Positions 53,905 to 61,873 of a stretch of DNA of 64,000 bases are shown here, piece after piece. Each line of letters starts with the position of its first letter. Position 1 is the first letter of the stretch. Origin of the DNA: Mycobacterium sp. IS-1742 (GTDB taxonomy: Bacteria; Actinomycetota; Actinomycetes; Mycobacteriales; Mycobacteriaceae); NCBI RefSeq assembly GCF_001500125.1, contig NZ_LQIV01000004.1, forward strand, positions 1 through 64,000, given 5' to 3'. A program made the translations under genes and the position numbers. The notes under the pieces were generated by a model. That model made no database searches and was not told the DNA's origin. It worked only from the letters and a program-made list of their open reading frames with translations.

Positions 53905-54723
53905 ATGACGTTCACCCAGGCCGACCTGTTGTCCGCCGTCGAACGCTCACCTCACCTGGCGGCCGCGCACGACCGTGCCGGATGGGTCTCGCTGTACACG
54001 CCCGATGCCCGAATCGAGGATCCGGTCGGCAGCCGGCCACACCGCGGCACCGATCGCATCGACCGCTTCTATGCGACGTTCATCGCACCGCGCGACATCA
54101 CCTTCCACGTCCGGACCGACCTGGTGGTCGACGAGACGGTCCTCCGCGACGTCGATCTCGAGGTCCGGATGTCCCCGGACGTGACGATGCACATCCCCGC
54201 CTTCCTGCGGTACGACCTCGCCGCGGTGGGCGGGGAACTCAAGATCACCCGTCTGCGGGCGTACTGGGAGTTGCGCGCCATGGTCGGCCAGTTCGTGCGC
54301 AGCGGACCCCGGGCGGTGCCGGTCGGCGGGGCGCTCGGCGTCGCGCTGCTGCGCAACCAGGGGCCGGCCGGTGTGGCGGGGTTCCTCGCCGGGCTGCGCG
54401 GTGCGGGTACCGCAGGCAGGGGCGAGGTCGACCGGTTGCTCCGCGACGCCGCGGCCGGCGACGAGGTCGCGGTGCGGCGCAGGCTCGGCAGGGGTACGCG
54501 GGTCACCGTCGGTGATCATGCTCCGATGAGCGGGGCCGAGTTGCTCGCCCTGCTCGCCGGTGCGCGGTGCGACAAGCTCGTCGCCGCCGGGCGCCACGTG
54601 GTGGCCGCGCTGCGAAGGCCGGACGGGGAATCCGTGGTGGTGATCGCCGACGTCGAGGCCCGGCCGATCACGATCACGCGCCTGCGTCTCTTCGCGCGGT
54701 TAACCGTGCAGGACCGCGGGTAG
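53905..54723 (+). CDS. NTF2/SnoaL-like protein, two-domain
   Basis: Encodes 272 aa from ATG 53905. The first ~135 residues follow the NTF2-like pattern with a tyrosine/aspartate pocket (AAAHDRAGWVSLYTPDARIEDPVG; RTDLVVDETVLRDVDLEVRM). A second half (about 175-265) contains a weaker copy (VDRLLRDAAAGDEVAVRRRL and VVVIADVEARPITITRLRLF). Such folds act as ketosteroid isomerase-like enzymes or ligand binders. Function unknown. Confidence 0.82.
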   Translation: MTFTQADLLSAVERSPHLAAAHDRAGWVSLYTPDARIEDPVGSRPHRGTDRIDRFYATFIAPRDITFHVRTDLVVDETVLRDVDLEVRMSPDVTMHIPAFLRYDLAAVGGELKITRLRAYWELRAMVGQFVRSGPRAVPVGGALGVALLRNQGPAGVAGFLAGLRGAGTAGRGEVDRLLRDAAAGDEVAVRRRLGRGTRVTVGDHAPMSGAELLALLAGARCDKLVAAGRHVVAALRRPDGESVVVIADVEARPITITRLRLFARLTVQDRG

Positions 54724-54732
54724 ACCTGCCCC

Positions 54733-54924
54733 GTGAGCACACCCAGCGATGAAGCCGACAAGAACGAGACCGACGTCGGTGAGGACCAGAAGGTCGCCTC
54801 CTCCCGGGCCGGGAAGGAAAGCGACGACGAGGACGGCACGTACGTCGGCCGCACCGGCAGCGACGACGCTCTCGATGACGAGCAGAGCGGCGCGGAGGCC
54901 CGGGCACAGCAGCAGGGCAACTGA
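54733..54924 (+). CDS. Small acidic disordered protein
   Basis: Encodes 63 aa from GTG 54733, 9 bases after the previous gene. It is almost entirely charged and polar (Asp, Glu, Ser, Gln), for example EADKNETDVGEDQK and SDDALDDEQSGAEA, and has no hydrophobic core, so it is predicted to be unstructured. The product is not recognised. Co-transcription with the upstream gene is likely. Confidence 0.6.
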   Translation: MSTPSDEADKNETDVGEDQKVASSRAGKESDDEDGTYVGRTGSDDALDDEQSGAEARAQQQGN

Positions 54925-54977
54925 ATCGGGGCGGGACGGCCGGGTTGCACCTCACCGGAACTCGGACATGAGACGGT

Positions 54978-55550
54978 ATGACGACCATGTCTGACCGCCA
55001 ACACATGACCTACGAGGACTTCGGACGCAGGTTCTTCGAAGTCGCCGTCACCGAGGAACGGGTCGGCGCGGCGATCGGCGAGATCGCCGGCGACGCGTTC
55101 GAGATGGGCCCGATGGGTCAGGGGCCCGGCGGCATCGCCAAGGTGACCGCCCGGGTGAAGATCCAGCAGCCCCGGGTCACCCGCCACGTCGGCGAGATGA
55201 TCACGTTCGCGATCCGGATCCCGCTCGAGATCGACATGACCGTCGATCTGCGCATCGACAAGCCGAAATTCGTTGTGTACGGGGAGATCTCGCTACGGGC
55301 GTCGGCGCTTGCCGCGCATCCGCTGCTACTCATCCTCGACGTCAAGAAGCCGCGGCCGTCGGACATCTCGATCCACGTGACGTCCAAGTCCCTGCGCGCC
55401 GAGGTGGTCCGCGTCATCGGTGGGATCGACTCCGAGATCAAGCGCTTCATCGCCGCCCACGTCGCGGGCGAGATCGAGAGCCCCGAGTCGAAGCAGGCGC
55501 AGGTCATCAACGTCGCCGAGATGATCGACGAGTCCTGGTCCGGAATCTGA
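54978..55550 (+). CDS. Conserved mycobacterial protein of unknown function
   Basis: Encodes 190 aa from ATG 54978; ATG 54987 is nearly as likely. It reads as a folded soluble protein: TYEDFGRRFFEVAVTEERVG, VKIQQPRVTRHVGEMITFAI, VDLRIDKPKFVVYGEISLRA. Alternating strands suggest a beta-sheet lipid-binding type fold, which is only a guess. Its last 225 bases are read on the other strand by the SGNH hydrolase ORF. Confidence 0.78.
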   Translation: MTTMSDRQHMTYEDFGRRFFEVAVTEERVGAAIGEIAGDAFEMGPMGQGPGGIAKVTARVKIQQPRVTRHVGEMITFAIRIPLEIDMTVDLRIDKPKFVVYGEISLRASALAAHPLLLILDVKKPRPSDISIHVTSKSLRAEVVRVIGGIDSEIKRFIAAHVAGEIESPESKQAQVINVAEMIDESWSGI

Positions 55551-56312
55551 CACCGGCGCCAGATGCGGCCGCCGCGGCGCGAGCCCCTCGCCGCTGGGCA
55601 CGCCCCGCAGGTGCGCCCACAGGTGCGGGACGAACATGTTCCGCGTCCACGACACCTGGGACGCCGCCCGGGATCGGATCGACGACTGCTCGGCGCGCGC
55701 GTCCGCGGCCGCCCAGCTGTGGTCGCTGCCGGGCAGGGCGAGCGCCTCGGCCGCGGCGGCGGCGAACAGCCGGTGTCCCTTGGCCGAACCGTGCACGCGG
55801 TCGGCGCTCCAGGTGTCCGGTTCGCGCATCGACTCGGCGTGGAAAAGGTCGACGAGCCGGAACCCGTGCCGGTGCGCGGCGGTGCTGATGACGCCGTTGA
55901 TCCGGCGCACGCGCCCGCTGATCAGCCTGCCCACCGGGAGGATCGCGGCGATGTCGGGGAACATCGTGGTGACGACGGTGGCGCCGGAGGCGGCCAACCT
56001 CGCGTAGACGACGTCGAGATCGGCCATGGCCGCGCCGAACGACCGGCCGGGCCGCGTGACGTCGTTCATACCGATGCAGACGGTGACCAGGTCGGGCCGC
56101 ATCGACAGCGTCAGCGGCAACTGGTGGTCGAGCACGTCGGCGATCCGGCGGCCGCGCACGGCCAGATTGGCGTACGCGAGCCCGGGGTGGAGCGTGTTCA
56201 GATGGGCGGCCAGCCGGTCCGCGAATCCGATCAGACCGCCGTGCTCGTCACGGTCCCACAGTCCTTCGGTCTGACTGTCACCGATCGCCACGTAGCGCGA
56301 ATAACCTGTCAC
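55326..56312 (-). CDS. SGNH/GDSL-type esterase with 3' antisense overlap
   Basis: Encodes 328 aa from GTG 56312, 10 bases after the esterase gene. Block I is AIGDSQTEG (Ser), block II NLAVRGRRIADVL (Gly), block III IGMNDVT (Asn), and block V DRVHGSAKGH (Asp-His), giving a full SGNH set. Homologues usually end near residue 255 with a RRPHLAPV-like tail. Here the frame runs on for ~75 residues over the 3' end of the gene at 54978-55550 before a stop. The overhang is probably due to loss of the original stop and is unlikely to be functional. Confidence 0.85.
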   Translation of the reverse strand: MTGYSRYVAIGDSQTEGLWDRDEHGGLIGFADRLAAHLNTLHPGLAYANLAVRGRRIADVLDHQLPLTLSMRPDLVTVCIGMNDVTRPGRSFGAAMADLDVVYARLAASGATVVTTMFPDIAAILPVGRLISGRVRRINGVISTAAHRHGFRLVDLFHAESMREPDTWSADRVHGSAKGHRLFAAAAAEALALPGSDHSWAAADARAEQSSIRSRAASQVSWTRNMFVPHLWAHLRGVPSGEGLAPRRPHLAPVSDSGPGLVDHLGDVDDLRLLRLGALDLARDVGGDEALDLGVDPTDDADHLGAQGLGRHVDRDVRRPRLLDVEDE

Positions 56313-56322
56313 GGCCGAAACC

Positions 56323-57411
56323 TCAGCGGTCGAACGGTCTCGCGAGGGCTTCGGCGACGATCCGGTAGGCGACGTCCTCTTCGGCGTGCACACCGGGGAA
56401 GAAGTAGTAACCGTGCGGCATCCCCTCGGGAAAGTACTCGGCGGTCCGCCCTCCGGAGGCCCGGATCCGCTCTCCGAACGCCCTGGCGGAGTCGACGATC
56501 GGGTCGTGGGTACCGGCGGTGATCACCGTGAGCGGGTAACCGGTCAGGTCGCCCTCGATGGGGCTGACCCACGGATGGTCCCAGGGCGTGGGGCCGACGT
56601 AGGCGCCGCGGATGAATCCCGCGAACGCCATGTCGTAGACGATCCCGCGTGGCGCCTGGGTGCGGAAGGAATCCCAGCGCTCGAAGTGGAAATCGGGCAT
56701 CGCGCCGAGCATGACCACCGCATCCGGCACGCGGACGTCCTCGTCACGGGCCCGTAACGCCAGTGCCGCAGCGAAATTCGAACCCGCCGAGTCGCCGGCC
56801 ACCGCGATACGACCGGTGTCGCCGCCGACGAGCCCGGCGTTGTCGGCCACCCAGCGGTACACGTCGAACGCGTCGTCGAGCGGAGTGGGGAACATGAACT
56901 CCGGTGCGGAACGGTAGTTCGCCGAGACGACCAGCGCGGAATTGGTGAACGCCAATTTGCGGGCGAGGAAGTCGCAGTCCTCGGACACCCCGACGGTGAA
57001 TCCGCCGCCGTGGTAGTAGACGATCACCGGCAGCCGCTCGTCGGCAGGCGCCGACCCCGGCCGGTAGAGCTGGCAGCGGGCCACCCCGTCGCGCACCGGC
57101 AGATACACCTGGTCGACGTCGACGTCCGGCACCGCCTGCGCCCCGCTCGGCGGGACCAGGGCCGGGTCGGGTTGATGTCCGTCGCCGATGTATCCGCTGC
57201 GCACCGGCCCGATCATCAGATCCCGCAACGCCACCGGTCGCCGGTTGTTCGCGATCACCCGGTACATCGGCATCGCCGGATCGTCGGGCGCGATGTAACT
57301 CAGGCCGTCGATGGTCACGGGTGCGGTGACGTCCACCTGACCGGCGGGCACGCGGCGCAGTGCGGCGGGGATCACGCCCGGAAGCCTACGGAGGTGTTCG
57401 ATCCCGTTCAC
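56323..57411 (-). CDS. Alpha/beta hydrolase, hormone-sensitive-lipase family (LipH-like)
   Basis: Encodes 362 aa from GTG 57411; an upstream start at 57426 is possible. The oxyanion motif is YYHGGGFTVG (about residue 130), the nucleophile elbow GDSAGSNFAA (Ser near 205), Asp in AGTHDPIVD and His in GMPHGYYFF. These identify the HSL/bHSL carboxylesterase or lipase family. It is divergent from the DJ-1 gene and 10 bases upstream of the SGNH esterase, so the two form an operon. Confidence 0.9.
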   Translation of the reverse strand: MNGIEHLRRLPGVIPAALRRVPAGQVDVTAPVTIDGLSYIAPDDPAMPMYRVIANNRRPVALRDLMIGPVRSGYIGDGHQPDPALVPPSGAQAVPDVDVDQVYLPVRDGVARCQLYRPGSAPADERLPVIVYYHGGGFTVGVSEDCDFLARKLAFTNSALVVSANYRSAPEFMFPTPLDDAFDVYRWVADNAGLVGGDTGRIAVAGDSAGSNFAAALALRARDEDVRVPDAVVMLGAMPDFHFERWDSFRTQAPRGIVYDMAFAGFIRGAYVGPTPWDHPWVSPIEGDLTGYPLTVITAGTHDPIVDSARAFGERIRASGGRTAEYFPEGMPHGYYFFPGVHAEEDVAYRIVAEALARPFDR

Positions 57412-57449
57412 GCGGGTACGCCTCAAATGCCTCCGAGAAAGGACCGCGT

Positions 57450-58007
57450 ATGCCGAACGAACTACAGGGCCGCAAGATCGCCATCCTCGCCGCGGACGGT
57501 GTGGAGAAGGTCGAACTCGAACAGCCGCGCGCCGCGGTGGAGACCGCGGGCGGGCAGGTCGAACTGCTGTCCGTCGAAGCCGGTGAGATTGAGGCGCGCA
57601 ACCACGACCTCGAACCCGCGGGCTCGTTCGCCGTCGACCGCCCGGTCGGCGAGGCGAAGGTCGACGAATTCGACGCGCTCGTCCTGCCCGGCGGCACCGT
57701 CAATCCCGACAAGCTGCGCCTCGACGAATCGGCCGTGGCGTTCGTGCGCGACTTCGTGCGCTCCGGTAAACCGGTCGCCGCGATCTGCCACGGCCCATGG
57801 ACTCTGGTGGAGGCCGACGTCGTGCGGGACCGCACACTCACGTCGTACCCCAGCATCCGCACCGACCTGCGCAACGCCGGGGCGACCGTCGTCGATCAGC
57901 AGGTCTGCATCGACGGGAACCTGATCACCAGCCGGTCCCCGAAGGATCTGCCGGCGTTCTGCCAGGCGATCACCGATCAGTTCGCCAACACTCCCGCGCA
58001 CACCTGA
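57450..58007 (+). CDS. DJ-1/PfpI-family protein
   Basis: Encodes 185 aa from ATG 57450 with AAAGGA upstream. Nucleophile Cys is in AAICHGPWTLVEAD (about residue 112), with Glu in GVEKVELEQPR near the start and the His after Cys. PfpI-type general-stress proteins act on methylglyoxal-modified molecules or as proteases. It is followed three bases later by an NADH-dehydrogenase-like gene. Confidence 0.92.
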   Translation: MPNELQGRKIAILAADGVEKVELEQPRAAVETAGGQVELLSVEAGEIEARNHDLEPAGSFAVDRPVGEAKVDEFDALVLPGGTVNPDKLRLDESAVAFVRDFVRSGKPVAAICHGPWTLVEADVVRDRTLTSYPSIRTDLRNAGATVVDQQVCIDGNLITSRSPKDLPAFCQAITDQFANTPAHT

Positions 58008-58010
58008 TCG

Positions 58011-59333
58011 ATGACCTCCGTCGTCATCGTCGGCAGCGGGTTCACCGGTTTCGAGTGCGCCCGGCACCTGGCCCGCAAGCTGCGCAAGAGTGAGTCATCC
58101 GGATCCGAACCGATCGAGATCACGATCATCTCGCCGGTCGACTACATGCTCTACACGCCGCTGCTGCCGGATGTGGCCGGCGGTCTGGTGGACGCGCGGT
58201 TCGTCACGATCCCGTTGGCCAACAGCCTGCGCGGGGTGCGCGTCGTGCGCGGGCGCGTCGACAAGGTGGACTTCGACCAGCACACCCTGGCCTTCACCGA
58301 CCCCGAGGAACGGGTCCGCAGCATGCCCTGGGACCGCCTGGTGCTGACACCGGGTTCGGTGACGCGGCTGTTCGACGTCCCCGGCCTGGCCGAACACGCC
58401 CGCGGGCTGAAATCGACCGCGGAGGCCCTGTATCTGCGCGACCACGTCCTCGAACAGCTCGAACTGGCCAACATCGACGAAGACCCGGCACTGGCCGCGG
58501 CGCGGCGGACGATCGTCGTGGTGGGCGCGTCGTACTCCGGGACCGAACTGGCCGTGCAGCTCCGGGCGCTGGCCGACGCAGCGGCCCAGCAGATGGGCTT
58601 CGATCCCGACAGCGTGCGGTTCGTGCTCCTGGATCTGGCCGAACAGGTCATGCCGGAGGTCGGCGAGAAGCTCGGCGAGGCGGCCCAGCGCGTGCTGCGC
58701 GGACGGGGCGTCGACGTGCGCCTGGGTGTGACGCTCAAAGAGGTCCACGACGACCACGTCCTGCTCACCGACGACACCCGCATCGACACCCGCACCGTTG
58801 CGTGGGTCACCGGCGTGACCGGCGCACCCCTGATCGAGACGCTCGGGCTGCCCACCGAGAAGGGGCGGCTGAAGGTGGACGCGGATCTGCAGGTGCCCGG
58901 TCACCCCGACGTCTTCGCGGCCGGCGACGCGGCCGCCGTGCCGGATCTGACCCAGTCGGGCGCGATCACGCCGCCCACGGCGCAGCACGCCACCCGGCAG
59001 GGGAAGGTGTTGGCGCGCAACGTCGCGGCGAGTCTCGGACACGGCACCAAGAAGCTCTACAAGCACCGGAACATGGGTCTGGTGGTCGATCTGGGACCGC
59101 GCTACGCGGTGGCCAATCCGCTCGGTGTGCGGTTGTCCGGGCTGCCGGCGAAGGCCGTCACGCGGGCCTACCACCTGTACGCCATCCCACGGTTCGTCAA
59201 CCGGTGGGCGGTGTCGCTGGCCTATCTGACCGATGTGTTCTTCGCCCGGTCGGTGGTCTCGATCGGACTCTCGTCCGCCGAGGACGCCCGATTCTCCGCC
59301 AGCGAGGGCATTCCGATGCCCAGAGGGGACTGA
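58011..59333 (+). CDS. Type-II NADH dehydrogenase-like FAD oxidoreductase
   Basis: Encodes 440 aa. The FAD motif VVIVGSGFTGFECARHLA is at the N-terminus, the NADH motif VVVGASYSGTELAVQLRAL is near 167, and the FAD-binding C-terminal motif DVFAAGDAAAVPDL is near 300. The last ~100 residues lack the strongest membrane anchor of Ndh but include a hydrophobic stretch (AVSLAYLTDVFFARSVVSIG). It likely moves electrons from NADH to quinone or another acceptor. Confidence 0.9.
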   Translation: MTSVVIVGSGFTGFECARHLARKLRKSESSGSEPIEITIISPVDYMLYTPLLPDVAGGLVDARFVTIPLANSLRGVRVVRGRVDKVDFDQHTLAFTDPEERVRSMPWDRLVLTPGSVTRLFDVPGLAEHARGLKSTAEALYLRDHVLEQLELANIDEDPALAAARRTIVVVGASYSGTELAVQLRALADAAAQQMGFDPDSVRFVLLDLAEQVMPEVGEKLGEAAQRVLRGRGVDVRLGVTLKEVHDDHVLLTDDTRIDTRTVAWVTGVTGAPLIETLGLPTEKGRLKVDADLQVPGHPDVFAAGDAAAVPDLTQSGAITPPTAQHATRQGKVLARNVAASLGHGTKKLYKHRNMGLVVDLGPRYAVANPLGVRLSGLPAKAVTRAYHLYAIPRFVNRWAVSLAYLTDVFFARSVVSIGLSSAEDARFSASEGIPMPRGD

Positions 59334-59365
59334 TTCAAACTCCCCGGAGCGGGAACAGTAGAGCC

Positions 59366-59557
59366 ATGGCTACCTATCGCGTGTTGAATCCGAAGGGTGA
59401 GGTCGTCTCGACCACGGACATCGAGAGCGCCGACGACGCGCATGCCTGGTTCGTCGAGCAGGTCCCCGGCAATGAACTCGGCTACCGGATGGAGGTCAAG
59501 GTCGAGGAGGACCGCTGGGACTTCATCGACGACAGCGAGGGCGACCGCTCCTACTGA
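59366..59557 (+). CDS. Small conserved protein of unknown function
   Basis: Encodes 63 aa (MATYRVLNPKGEVVSTTDIE...DFIDDSEGDRSY). It is acidic and probably adopts a small beta-alpha fold (DDAHAWFVEQVPGNELGYRM). It sits 32 bases after the NADH dehydrogenase and 21 before the Nudix gene. No family is recognised. Confidence 0.65.
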   Translation: MATYRVLNPKGEVVSTTDIESADDAHAWFVEQVPGNELGYRMEVKVEEDRWDFIDDSEGDRSY

Positions 59558-59578
59558 CCGCGGCGTAGGTGGTGCACG

Positions 59579-60052
59579 GTGCCGAAACTCAGTGCCGGAC
59601 TGCTGCTCTACCGCATCGTCGACGGCGTCCTCGAGGTTCTGCTCGGGCATCCGGGCGGCCCGTTCTGGGCGCGCCGCGACGACGGCGCATGGTCGATTCC
59701 CAAGGGGGAGTACACCCCCGACGAAGACCCATGGGTCGCCGCGCAACGGGAGTTCGCCGAGGAACTCGGCTCGCCGGTTCCCCCCGGCGAACCGCTTCGT
59801 CTGCGACCGGTGAAGCAGCCCGGGGGCAAGGTCGTCACCGTCTTCGCCGTCCGCGGCGACCTGGACCCGCAGACGGCGATGAGCAACACGTTCACCCTCG
59901 AGTGGCCGAAGGGCTCGGGCAGGCTCAGGGAGTTTCCCGAAATCGACCGGGTGGCATGGTTTCCGGTGGAGGCGGCGCGGACGAAGTTGCTTGCTGGTCA
60001 GCGTCCGGTGCTCGATGAGCTGTCGGCCGCTGTCGGCGCAGAACCCGGGTAG
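59579..60052 (+). CDS. Nudix hydrolase
   Basis: Encodes 157 aa from GTG 59579. A complete Nudix box GEYTPDEDPWVAAQREFAEE followed by LG (about residues 43-64) is preceded by the strand LSAGLLLYRIVDGVLEVLLG. It hydrolyses a nucleoside diphosphate derivative; DATP/oxidised-nucleotide or ADP-sugar types cannot be told apart here. The last 128 bases overlap the convergent NTF2-like gene. Confidence 0.92.
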   Translation: MPKLSAGLLLYRIVDGVLEVLLGHPGGPFWARRDDGAWSIPKGEYTPDEDPWVAAQREFAEELGSPVPPGEPLRLRPVKQPGGKVVTVFAVRGDLDPQTAMSNTFTLEWPKGSGRLREFPEIDRVAWFPVEAARTKLLAGQRPVLDELSAAVGAEPG

Positions 60053-60488
60053 GGCGGACGTCGATCGCGTTGACGGTGAGTGCGCGACCGTGGATACGCC
60101 AGCCCGCGGGGGTGTGCTGGTATTCGTCGTCGTAGCGCAGGTGCCACACCACATCGGTGACCTCCCGTCCGGACTGGCTCCAGTGGTGGGCGATGCAGGT
60201 GATGCGGCCCAGCGCGTATCCGCGGTCGGCGGTCTCGGCGTACACCTCGCCGACGATCGCGTGCTCGGTGCGCTCCATCCCGGACAGTCCCGCCATCGCC
60301 GTCCGGACGCCGTCGTGCCCGTGTAGATGCCGCGACGGGGTGAGCACGCGCGGAGGGTCGGGCAACCGCATCTCGGCGGTGTCGGTGAACAGCTGCACCA
60401 CGTCGTCGAACCGGCGGTCGTCGACCGCGGCGGCGTAGAGGTGCACGAGGTCGGACAGCGCGAGCCGATCGGCCACGCGGAGCGTCAC
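59925..60488 (-). CDS. SnoaL/NTF2-like protein with 3' overlap
   Basis: Encodes 187 aa from GTG 60488 (GTGA overlap with the LLM stop). The NTF2-like fold reads LSDLVHLYAAAVDDRRFDDV then LFTDTAEMRLPDPPRVLTP and GRITCIAHHWSQSGREVTD. The core ends near residue 145; the last ~40 residues are Pro/Arg/Ser-rich and overlap the Nudix gene, so the true C-terminus may be shorter in close relatives. Members are isomerase- or dehydratase-like or ligand binding. Confidence 0.85.
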   Translation of the reverse strand: MTLRVADRLALSDLVHLYAAAVDDRRFDDVVQLFTDTAEMRLPDPPRVLTPSRHLHGHDGVRTAMAGLSGMERTEHAIVGEVYAETADRGYALGRITCIAHHWSQSGREVTDVVWHLRYDDEYQHTPAGWRIHGRALTVNAIDVRPTRVLRRQRPTAHRAPDADQQATSSAPPPPETMPPGRFRETP

Positions 60489-61360
60489 GAGATCAGCCCG
60501 AGTCGCCGGGCGCACGCCGACACCGCGTCGGTCGCCTCGTCGAGCGAGGTGACCGGCGGCATCGCCAGCACCACGCGGTCGGCTCCGAGTGCGGCGAGCT
60601 TCTCGGCGCGGGCCGCGTCGATCTTGGTCACGGCGTGCCCCAGGGACAGTTCGAGCGCATCGGGGTCCCGGCCTGAATTGCTTGCGGTGGAACGCATCTC
60701 GGTGATCAGCTCGTCGAGCTCGGCACCGGCCACACCCAGGGGCTGGAACCCGTCACCCAGGCGCCCCGCGCGTCGCGCCGCCGCCCGGCTGTGCCCCCCG
60801 ATGTGGATGGGCACACGCCCATACGGCTTCGGGTAGCACATCGCGTGATCGAAATCGAAGAAGCGGCCGTGGAAACCCGCCCCGTGGGGCCTGTCGTCCC
60901 ACAGTGTGCGCAACACCTGGATCTGTTCGTCGGCACGCCTCCCGCGGGTGCTGAAGTCGGCGCCGCACGCGCTCAGTTCCTCGGCCAGCCACCCGGTGCC
61001 GACGGCGAGGCGGACCCGGCCGCGCGACAACGCGTCGACGGTGGCCACTCGCTTGGCCAGCACCACCGGGTGGTGGTTGGGCAACACCAGAACTCCGGTC
61101 GCCAGGCCCAGCCGCTCGGTGTGCGCGGCGAGGAACGACAGCAGGTCGAGTGGATCGGGAACCGCAGTGTCGGCGGCGAGTTCGACCCGTCCGGAGGGGT
61201 CGTAGGGATAGACGCTGGCGTACTGGGTCATCAGCACGGTGTGCTCGACCACGACGATCGACTCGAAACCGCATGCCTCGAGGTGTCGCGCGAATGCCAC
61301 CATCCAGGCCGGATCGGCGGTGACCCCGGCGGCGACCGGCGCGACGACGGCGTACCTCAC
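60485..61360 (-). CDS. LLM-class F420-dependent oxidoreductase
   Basis: Encodes 291 aa from GTG 61360, since the reading frame above it is Arg-rich non-coding sequence. The luciferase-like TIM barrel is shown by RYAVVAPVAAGVTADPAWMV, FESIVVVEHTVLMTQYAS, LGLATGVLVLPNHHPVVLAK and GRVRLAVGTGWLAEEL, and GGHSRAAARRAGRLGDGF at the end is family-typical. Mycobacteria make F420, so an F420-linked redox step is likely. It shares an operon with the NTF2-like gene. Confidence 0.9.
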   Translation of the reverse strand: MRYAVVAPVAAGVTADPAWMVAFARHLEACGFESIVVVEHTVLMTQYASVYPYDPSGRVELAADTAVPDPLDLLSFLAAHTERLGLATGVLVLPNHHPVVLAKRVATVDALSRGRVRLAVGTGWLAEELSACGADFSTRGRRADEQIQVLRTLWDDRPHGAGFHGRFFDFDHAMCYPKPYGRVPIHIGGHSRAAARRAGRLGDGFQPLGVAGAELDELITEMRSTASNSGRDPDALELSLGHAVTKIDAARAEKLAALGADRVVLAMPPVTSLDEATDAVSACARRLGLIS

Positions 61361-61525
61361 GGGACCGGCGGCCCGTTGCCGCACGCACACCCGACGGCTT
61401 CCCGGTTGAACCGCTCTCGGTACCCGCCGTCCGCTGATACGGTCGCCAACGGCATGGCGCGATAGTACAGATCGGCGTTCGTGGGTGGGCGAAGGTCGAC
61501 GAGGACACGAGCGAAGGGCGAATCC

Positions 61526-61870
61526 GTGGCAACGCTTCACGTGGGCGGGCAACCGCTACCCGGCACTTTCACCAACCGTTTCCTGGCGCACCTGCAGGTG
61601 GCCACGGCCGCACGGTTCGCGTCGGGCAAGGGTTACTTCCTGACCATCGCCCACAACGGCGAGGGTGGCGCCGAGCAGACGGTGAGCCACTGGATGCACC
61701 CCGGTCTGCCGGTCAGCTTCGGCTACGACGTCACCGACGGATCCGGCGGCCGGGTGGCGCCGGAACCGTTGCAGGACAGCGAGGTCGAGGAGATCACCGC
61801 CGCCATGGACACCCCGTACGGCGTCCGCGGCAGCGACGGCCTGTGGTGGCCGTTCACCGACGGGGCGTAG
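61526..61870 (+). CDS. Small conserved actinobacterial protein (DUF7882-like)
   Basis: Encodes 114 aa from GTG 61526 with GAAGGG upstream; an in-frame start at 61481 adds an Arg-rich stretch. The pattern HLQVATAARFASGKGYFLTI followed by TVSHWMHPGLPVSF and DTPYGVRGSDGLWWPF recalls the DUF7882 group found beside DNA-modification genes in actinobacteria, but the match is by eye. Function unknown. Confidence 0.7.
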   Translation: MATLHVGGQPLPGTFTNRFLAHLQVATAARFASGKGYFLTIAHNGEGGAEQTVSHWMHPGLPVSFGYDVTDGSGGRVAPEPLQDSEVEEITAAMDTPYGVRGSDGLWWPFTDGA

Positions 61871-61873
61871 CGG

